Assembly: GCA_963712305.1 (NCBI GenBank)
Contig: CAVQHI010000002.1
Span: 434,001 to 498,000 of the forward strand
DNA from: DATFNI01 sp963712305
GTDB taxonomy: Bacteria; Bacteroidota; Rhodothermia; Balneolales; DATFMH01
DNA: 64,000 nt
Direction of reading: 5' to 3'
In this document: positions 59,859 through 64,000 of the stretch, piece after piece
How positions within the stretch are numbered: position 1 is the first letter of the stretch
How the letters are laid out: each line of letters opens with the position of its first letter
Position numbers and translations under genes: made by a program
The notes under the pieces: model-generated
The model's input: the letters and a program-made list of their open reading frames with translations, nothing else
The model's database searches: none
Told to the model about the DNA's origin: nothing

Positions 59859-60196
59859 TATGCTGAGTCAGGATACAGGATGTCCTCGTTACGCACATAT
59901 TCTATATCTGAATTCTGACACACAAAAAGCGAAAAGCTAAATCTTACTTATACTGTATAATCCTGGCCTGTAAGAGTCGGCTAAAATTGTTTTTTCAATT
60001 CTCTAATTTACTGATCTGCAGAATCTTACAAAAAAGAAGAATAAATGTAAATAGGTACCTTAAACCAGGTTTTTTGTTTTTTTAAGATTAAAGTTAACGA
60101 TATGAAAAAGGGAATCTTTGAATTTAGCGGATAATTTAATGTGAGTTATATTTTATATACATAATTGAAATGGTGCATTAAGAGGGTGATATAAAA
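59859..60196. other. Intergenic region without recognised content
   Basis: This A+T-rich stretch upstream of the histidine kinase gene must contain its promoter. Apart from the terminator at its left-hand neighbour's 3' side (60197-60227) I see no repeat, RNA or open frame worth reporting. Confidence 0.3.
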
Positions 60197-60227
60197 AAGC
60201 TTCTCCCTCAATCAGAAGGAGAAGCTT
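60197..60227 (-). terminator. Rho-independent terminator for the triple-repeat membrane protein
   Basis: AAGCTTCTCC (60197-60206) pairs with GGAGAAGCTT (60218-60227) around an 11-nt loop; on the - strand it is followed by TTTTTTAT. It lies 34 bp after the stop at 60262. Confidence 0.9.
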
Positions 60228-60261
60228 GATGTGTGAATATATATATTGGGCTATTTATGGA

Positions 60262-60924
60262 TTATTCATGAGTCAGTCCCCAGAAACGTCCGCTTAGGGC
60301 GGAACCGGAGAGGGCATCTGAACATCCAACGGCAAGCACGCCGATTATCGTCAGTATCATTGGTGATAAACCGATCAGTGCAAGGATACCAAGTGTCATT
60401 GCACCGAAACCGATAAATACTTCACCGGTTATTGAAGTAGATGCAATATCTCTGGCAATCACGTTTGCTGTATTATTTACATCAGCCAATCTGATTTTTG
60501 TGGAGTTTAAGCGTGATTTTGTTCCGCTGCTTAGCAGCACGCCGGCACCTAAAACAATAGCTGATATCGGCAGCAGTGTGAATGTTGCTACTCCGATAAG
60601 GGATAGAATACCAAGTGCCATTGCGCCAATTCCGGCTATGAATTCAATACTGATACCTGAACCCAGTTCTTCAGCGGACAATTGATTATTGGAAGCACTC
60701 GCTAACAACTCTCTATATTCAGCAGCTATCGTGGTGCCTTCCATAAATAATGCAGCACCGATTGCTATAACCGCAATTGATGTGAGCAACACGGGCATCA
60801 ACCCGGCCAGGGACAAAATAGTTAATGCAATTGCGGCCATTCCGCCTATTGCCTCGAGCATTGTTCCACTACTTAAAACTTCATATGCATGTTGTTCTTG
60901 AACTAACTCACTTGTAGCAGCCAT
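60262..60924 (-). CDS. Membrane protein built from three hydrophobic repeats, unknown function
   Basis: I start it at the ATG at 60924 because AAAAAAGGAGTCAATT precedes it, the best ribosome-binding site in this part; an upstream frame adds only basic residues. The 220 residues consist of three tandem units of about 45 residues, each a double helix: LEAIGGMAAIALTILSLAGL, IEFIAGIGAMALGILSLIGV and GEVFIGFGAMTLGILALIGL, followed by P[VM]LLT/ILTIIGV-type second helices. The linkers between units are polar and contain SxxL and NNT[AS]N segments. I know of no named family. The A+T-rich, strong-signal promoter region and good ribosome-binding site suggest high expression. A channel, stress or storage role would be guesswork. 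Confidence 0.75.
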   Translation of the reverse strand: MAATSELVQEQHAYEVLSSGTMLEAIGGMAAIALTILSLAGLMPVLLTSIAVIAIGAALFMEGTTIAAEYRELLASASNNQLSAEELGSGISIEFIAGIGAMALGILSLIGVATFTLLPISAIVLGAGVLLSSGTKSRLNSTKIRLADVNNTANVIARDIASTSITGEVFIGFGAMTLGILALIGLSPMILTIIGVLAVGCSDALSGSALSGRFWGLTHE

Positions 60925-61355
60925 AATTGACTCCTTTTTTATCTTTCTTTTTCTCATTAATTATTTACTAATAGAACATGCATATTGTTTTTCTCGTTCA
61001 AAAAATATTTAGATACTTATCTAATAATATTATTGTTTATTTTTAATTAAATAAATTTATTTGTTCGTTATAAAATTTGTTTATTTAACCACTTTTGTTT
61101 TCTTAAACATATTAAATTAGGGTTTTATTTATTTTTATGATTGATAAAAGGGAATTTTTGTCTTGGAGATACTAAAGAAAGGATCCGGGAGACTTGGGGA
61201 TTTCGAGGCCGATAAGATATCCGGATTGACGCAACCCTAACGTATTTTAATTTTGTTGAAAGTAAATATGACGTATACTATTAATAATGTTCCACCACTG
61301 ATTTCATGGGAACCTTTTAACCATACTTTTGACTGTATGATTTGAGAGAGGAAAA
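60925..61355. promoter_or_regulatory. A+T-rich divergent promoter gap
   Basis: This 431-bp gap is among the most A+T-rich parts of the window, especially 60960-61140. It separates the triple-repeat membrane gene (-) from the UPF0489 gene (+) and should carry both promoters. GGAAAA before 61356 is the probable ribosome-binding site of the latter. Confidence 0.35.
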
Positions 61356-62138
61356 ATGGATGCCGGGAAGCGTTTAATTAATACAACCGGGCACTCCGGT
61401 ACCTTTCACAGGTCAATAGGTGATCCTGCAGGAAGACCGATATCTCACGAAATTGCCATCGTCAATGAACATCGTTTTGCTTTTTACTATTGGTCGAGAT
61501 GGTTTGTCAAGAAGCTGCAGGGAAATCCATTGTACGCACCTCTGCTGGTCACGATCGACTGGCATCAGGACCTGGCGCCACCGAACGAAAATGAAAGGGA
61601 GAAACTGAGTCGGCTGCATCTTGGGAATGACAATGAGGTACGAGAGTTCTGCGACACACAGATGAATCCATACAACGACGGTCATATTCTTTCAGCAGCA
61701 TGGCTGGGAATCATCAGCAATATTGTTGTTATCTGCAAGCAAAGATTTCGCAGCCTGGATGAATTCACGGACGTATCGGGCCAGATACACACTATTCAAA
61801 AGTTCACCGGTTTTGAGGAGGCAAGTGAGGAAATGGGAAGTAGCAAACACGTGATCCTCGATATCGACCTTGACTTCTTTACGGAAAGCTCTTCATTTCG
61901 TGGAGGTGACCAGGATGTCAGACTTGACGCTGATGAAAATATCCGCTCAGTACTTAATACAGAATCCGATTTCTTCAAAACTGTTTTTGAACGATTTTTT
62001 GGAATGACCATAGCTACCGAACCCGGATTTTGCGGAGGCAGAGAAAATGCACAGCATATCCTCACAATTTTAAACGAGCAATTTTTCGATACGCCACTAA
62101 CCGATCCCAACTGCAACTGGAAAAAACAGAGTCATTAA
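61356..62138 (+). CDS. UPF0489 family protein (arginase-like fold, predicted metal site)
   Basis: The 260-residue cytoplasmic protein carries the marks of UPF0489: IAIVNEHRFAFYYWSRW near the start, TIDWHQDLAPP (about 69-79), and HVILDIDLDFF (about 167-177), followed by EPGFCGG late in the chain. The DxHxD and DxDxD patterns resemble the metal-binding segments of the arginase/deacetylase fold. Homologues include the human C5orf22 protein and bacterial proteins, none with a proven reaction as far as I know. GAGAGGAAAA precedes the ATG. It is a single gene, convergent with the M1 peptidase. The family name is well supported; a hydrolase function is inference. Confidence 0.82.
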   Translation: MDAGKRLINTTGHSGTFHRSIGDPAGRPISHEIAIVNEHRFAFYYWSRWFVKKLQGNPLYAPLLVTIDWHQDLAPPNENEREKLSRLHLGNDNEVREFCDTQMNPYNDGHILSAAWLGIISNIVVICKQRFRSLDEFTDVSGQIHTIQKFTGFEEASEEMGSSKHVILDIDLDFFTESSSFRGGDQDVRLDADENIRSVLNTESDFFKTVFERFFGMTIATEPGFCGGRENAQHILTILNEQFFDTPLTDPNCNWKKQSH

Positions 62139-62199
62139 TCCCTGTAGACATTGAAATATTGGATCTGATAATCAGAAATGTTTTATTATTGATGAGCAA

Positions 62200-62229
62200 G
62201 CTGAAAGCCGATAGCTGACCGCTGAAAGC
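62200..62229. repeat. Short imperfect word repeat GCTGAAAGC
   Basis: Two copies of GCTGAAAGC (62200-62208 and 62221-62229) flank a shorter GCTGA at 62214-62218. This low-complexity patch lies in the convergent gap after the UPF0489 gene and resembles, in style, the heptamer array at 6358-6406. Confidence 0.5.
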
Positions 62230-62287
62230 TCGGTAATTTTACAATTTGTGGGTTTCCTGATTCAAGCCGGATTTGCAGTATATCCGT

Positions 62288-63943
62288 TCATTGCACCTTA
62301 TCAGCCTTCACGTAAAAATTCCTATCCACCCAAATATCATCTAAATCTGATTTCAGGCGAGTGGTTTTCCATTTCTGAGTCGGATAAATGAGGCTGAATG
62401 TATCCTTGCTCAAAGTCACTTTTACAGACATATGAAATCCCGGAACGACGTTGGTCCAACGGTAAGATAGAGTGTGATCCTTAATCCTGTATTCCAATAT
62501 CGGGACTTTTGTAGTTGTCAGATACTGCTCAAACACTTTACTGAAATCGATGCCCGACTTTTGGCTGATATAGTGCTCAACCTGTTTCCCGGTCACCGTC
62601 TGGTGATAGAATGTTTTATTCAATCCCCGCAATATCTGCCGCCATTTCTCATCATTATTGATAATCTGCCGGATGGTATGCAGCATATTCGCGCCCTTAT
62701 AATACATGTCGCCGGAGCCTTCTTCGTTAACTCCATAGTGCGAAATTATGGGACGGTCGTTCTGGATTTTTGATCTTGTTCCGATGACATAATCGGCACC
62801 GGCATTTTTCCCAAACAGGGATTCTGTGTATAGGTTTTCAGCATAAGCGGCAAATGCCTCATGTACCCACATATCGGCAATGTCTTTGGCAGTTATGTTG
62901 TTTCCCCACCACTCATGAGCACTTTCATGAACAATGATGAAATCCCACTTCAATCCCCATCCCGAGCCGGACAAATCACGTCCCAAATACCCATTTTGAT
63001 ACTGATTGCCGTATGTTACTCCGCTTTGATGTTCCATGCCGAGGTAGGGTGCTTCAATCAGTTTATACCCGTCTTCATACCAGGGGTACGGACCAAACCA
63101 GTGCTCAAAACATTTCAGCATAGGTTTGACCTGCCCGAACTCCCGCTTAGCTTCTTTTAAATGATAGGGCAGTACCCAATAGTCAAGTGAGAGTTTGCCT
63201 TTCTCCCCGTTGTACGTATCATTGAAATGGGTGTATTGGCCTACATTTGCTTCGACATCATAATTATTGATAGGATTCTTGACGAACCATTCATAGGTAG
63301 TCGTTCCATCCGGATGCGGTGTCTTGCTTCGAAGCCGGCCATTTGAAACATCGACTAAAGGATCCGGAACAGTTATCGCAATGCGCTGGCTGTCGGGTTC
63401 ATCCGCTTGCGTATCTTTGTTGGGCCACCAGACGCTGGCACCTACGCCTTCGGCAGTGGTCGAGATCCATGGATTGCCCAGGCTGTCCTGCGTCCACACA
63501 AAACCGGCGTCCCAGGGAGCGTGTTTAGCAACATGTGGTTGACCATGATAAAACACCGTGAACTCATTTATTTCTCCTTTTCTCTGCGGTGAGGCCAATG
63601 TAACAAAGTATGCATTGCCGTCACGTCTGTATGAAAGATGCTCGTCCTCTTGAAGTACACTGTCGATCTTAAGCGGCTGAATAAGATCGATCTGCATCAC
63701 ATTGTCCGGTTTAAGCACCCGGTATTTGATTCCGTTATATCCACTAATGCTGCTGTCGGCGGGATTGATCTTCACATGAAGATCATAGAAGGTTACATCC
63801 CACCATGCCCGCTGCGGAGTGATCGATCCTCTTAAAGTGTCAGCATGTGTAAAAGAGGAGCCGTCATTCTGAGCTATAACGTTACATGGCAGCAGGCTAC
63901 AAATAGAAAGAACCAGAATAAGAACAATCAATGTGGGGCGCAT
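62288..63943 (-). CDS. M1 family metallopeptidase, secreted
   Basis: This 551-residue protein has a signal peptide (cleavage near NVIAQN) and an N-terminal beta domain of the M1 type (about 40-250). The catalytic domain shows the zinc motif HEXXH-18-E: H339, E340 and H343 in VHESAHEWWGN, and E362 in WVHEAFAAY. The upstream substrate loop GMEHQSGVTYGNQ fits the GxMEN-like segment of gluzincin aminopeptidases, although here it is GMEHQ. It probably removes N-terminal residues from peptides in the periplasm. At 551 residues it lacks the long C-terminal helical domain of PepN, as do other Bacteroidota forms. It stands alone near the window end; the last 57 bases contain nothing recognisable. Confidence 0.93.
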   Translation of the reverse strand: MRPTLIVLILVLSICSLLPCNVIAQNDGSSFTHADTLRGSITPQRAWWDVTFYDLHVKINPADSSISGYNGIKYRVLKPDNVMQIDLIQPLKIDSVLQEDEHLSYRRDGNAYFVTLASPQRKGEINEFTVFYHGQPHVAKHAPWDAGFVWTQDSLGNPWISTTAEGVGASVWWPNKDTQADEPDSQRIAITVPDPLVDVSNGRLRSKTPHPDGTTTYEWFVKNPINNYDVEANVGQYTHFNDTYNGEKGKLSLDYWVLPYHLKEAKREFGQVKPMLKCFEHWFGPYPWYEDGYKLIEAPYLGMEHQSGVTYGNQYQNGYLGRDLSGSGWGLKWDFIIVHESAHEWWGNNITAKDIADMWVHEAFAAYAENLYTESLFGKNAGADYVIGTRSKIQNDRPIISHYGVNEEGSGDMYYKGANMLHTIRQIINNDEKWRQILRGLNKTFYHQTVTGKQVEHYISQKSGIDFSKVFEQYLTTTKVPILEYRIKDHTLSYRWTNVVPGFHMSVKVTLSKDTFSLIYPTQKWKTTRLKSDLDDIWVDRNFYVKADKVQ

Positions 63944-64000
63944 GGGGATTCAGTTGTTATCTTTTTGTCATAACACGGCAACGATACAAAAAATTTTGGA

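Noticed and set aside
62030..62218. Open frame overlapping the 3' end of the UPF0489 gene, considered as a frameshifted C-terminal extension
   Set aside because: The UPF0489 protein already has its motifs, and the extension enters a low-complexity word-repeat patch; there is no positive evidence for a shift.

Overview
The window looks like chromosome from a carbohydrate-degrading member of the Bacteroidota or the wider FCB group. The evidence is a SusD-type glycan-binding lipoprotein, a dense run of exported glycoside hydrolases, a TPR/histidine kinase/receiver/AraC hybrid regulator, two very large secreted proteins with C-terminal type IX secretion (T9SS) sorting domains carrying the 'NPFNPTT' style motif, and genes that often lack a strong Shine-Dalgarno sequence. 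The NPFNPTT signature is often seen in Balneolota, Rhodothermota and Ignavibacteriota. I cannot place the genome more exactly. I saw no tRNA, rRNA, CRISPR array or intact insertion sequence.

Positions 1-27186 are a polysaccharide utilisation locus, almost entirely on the + strand. It holds the 3' end of a susD gene, an FG-GAP/ASPIC-UnbV protein, a LacZ-type GH2 enzyme, an AraC regulator (the only - strand gene), a sugar-porter MFS transporter, a second type of GH2, a DUF5107-TPR protein, a second LacZ-type GH2, a beta-helix protein, a third LacZ-type GH2, a GH29 alpha-L-fucosidase and a GH27 alpha-galactosidase. Together they suggest attack on a glycan bearing beta-galactose, alpha-fucose and alpha-galactose. 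The second and third LacZ-type genes are mosaic duplicates: three blocks are almost identical, the longest about 1.4 kb and GC-rich, separated by diverged blocks. Both start behind the same 14-bp palindrome, which looks like a LacI-family operator.

Positions 27307-42687 hold housekeeping and accessory genes: a PagL-like outer-membrane deacylase, an HdeD/DUF308-like membrane protein, a tricorn-like S41 protease, an AraC regulator with a small membrane protein, an oxidoreductase cluster (SDR, zinc-type alcohol dehydrogenase, SDR) in which two adjacent genes carry single-base frameshifts, an O-methyltransferase, a GH18 chitinase next to a beta-mannosidase/glucosaminidase-like GH2, and an Old Yellow Enzyme.

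Positions 42793-45832 are a tandem duplication of an unrecognised module: a small outer-membrane-like beta-barrel gene overlapping, by exactly 31 nt in both copies, a gene for an Ig-like lipoprotein. The barrel gene of copy 1 is broken by a frameshift and an in-frame stop. Each copy is followed by a related - strand C-terminal tail.

Positions 46490-59858 are all on the - strand: two paralogous giant T9SS proteins (FG-GAP propeller, an unassigned serine/threonine-rich beta region, CARDB, sorting domain) on either side of a hybrid sensor kinase, then a LytTR response regulator and its TPR histidine kinase. Two inverted-repeat elements flank the hybrid kinase, and one appears to supply its stop codon. 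The right end has a membrane protein built from three hydrophobic repeats, a UPF0489 protein and an M1 peptidase.
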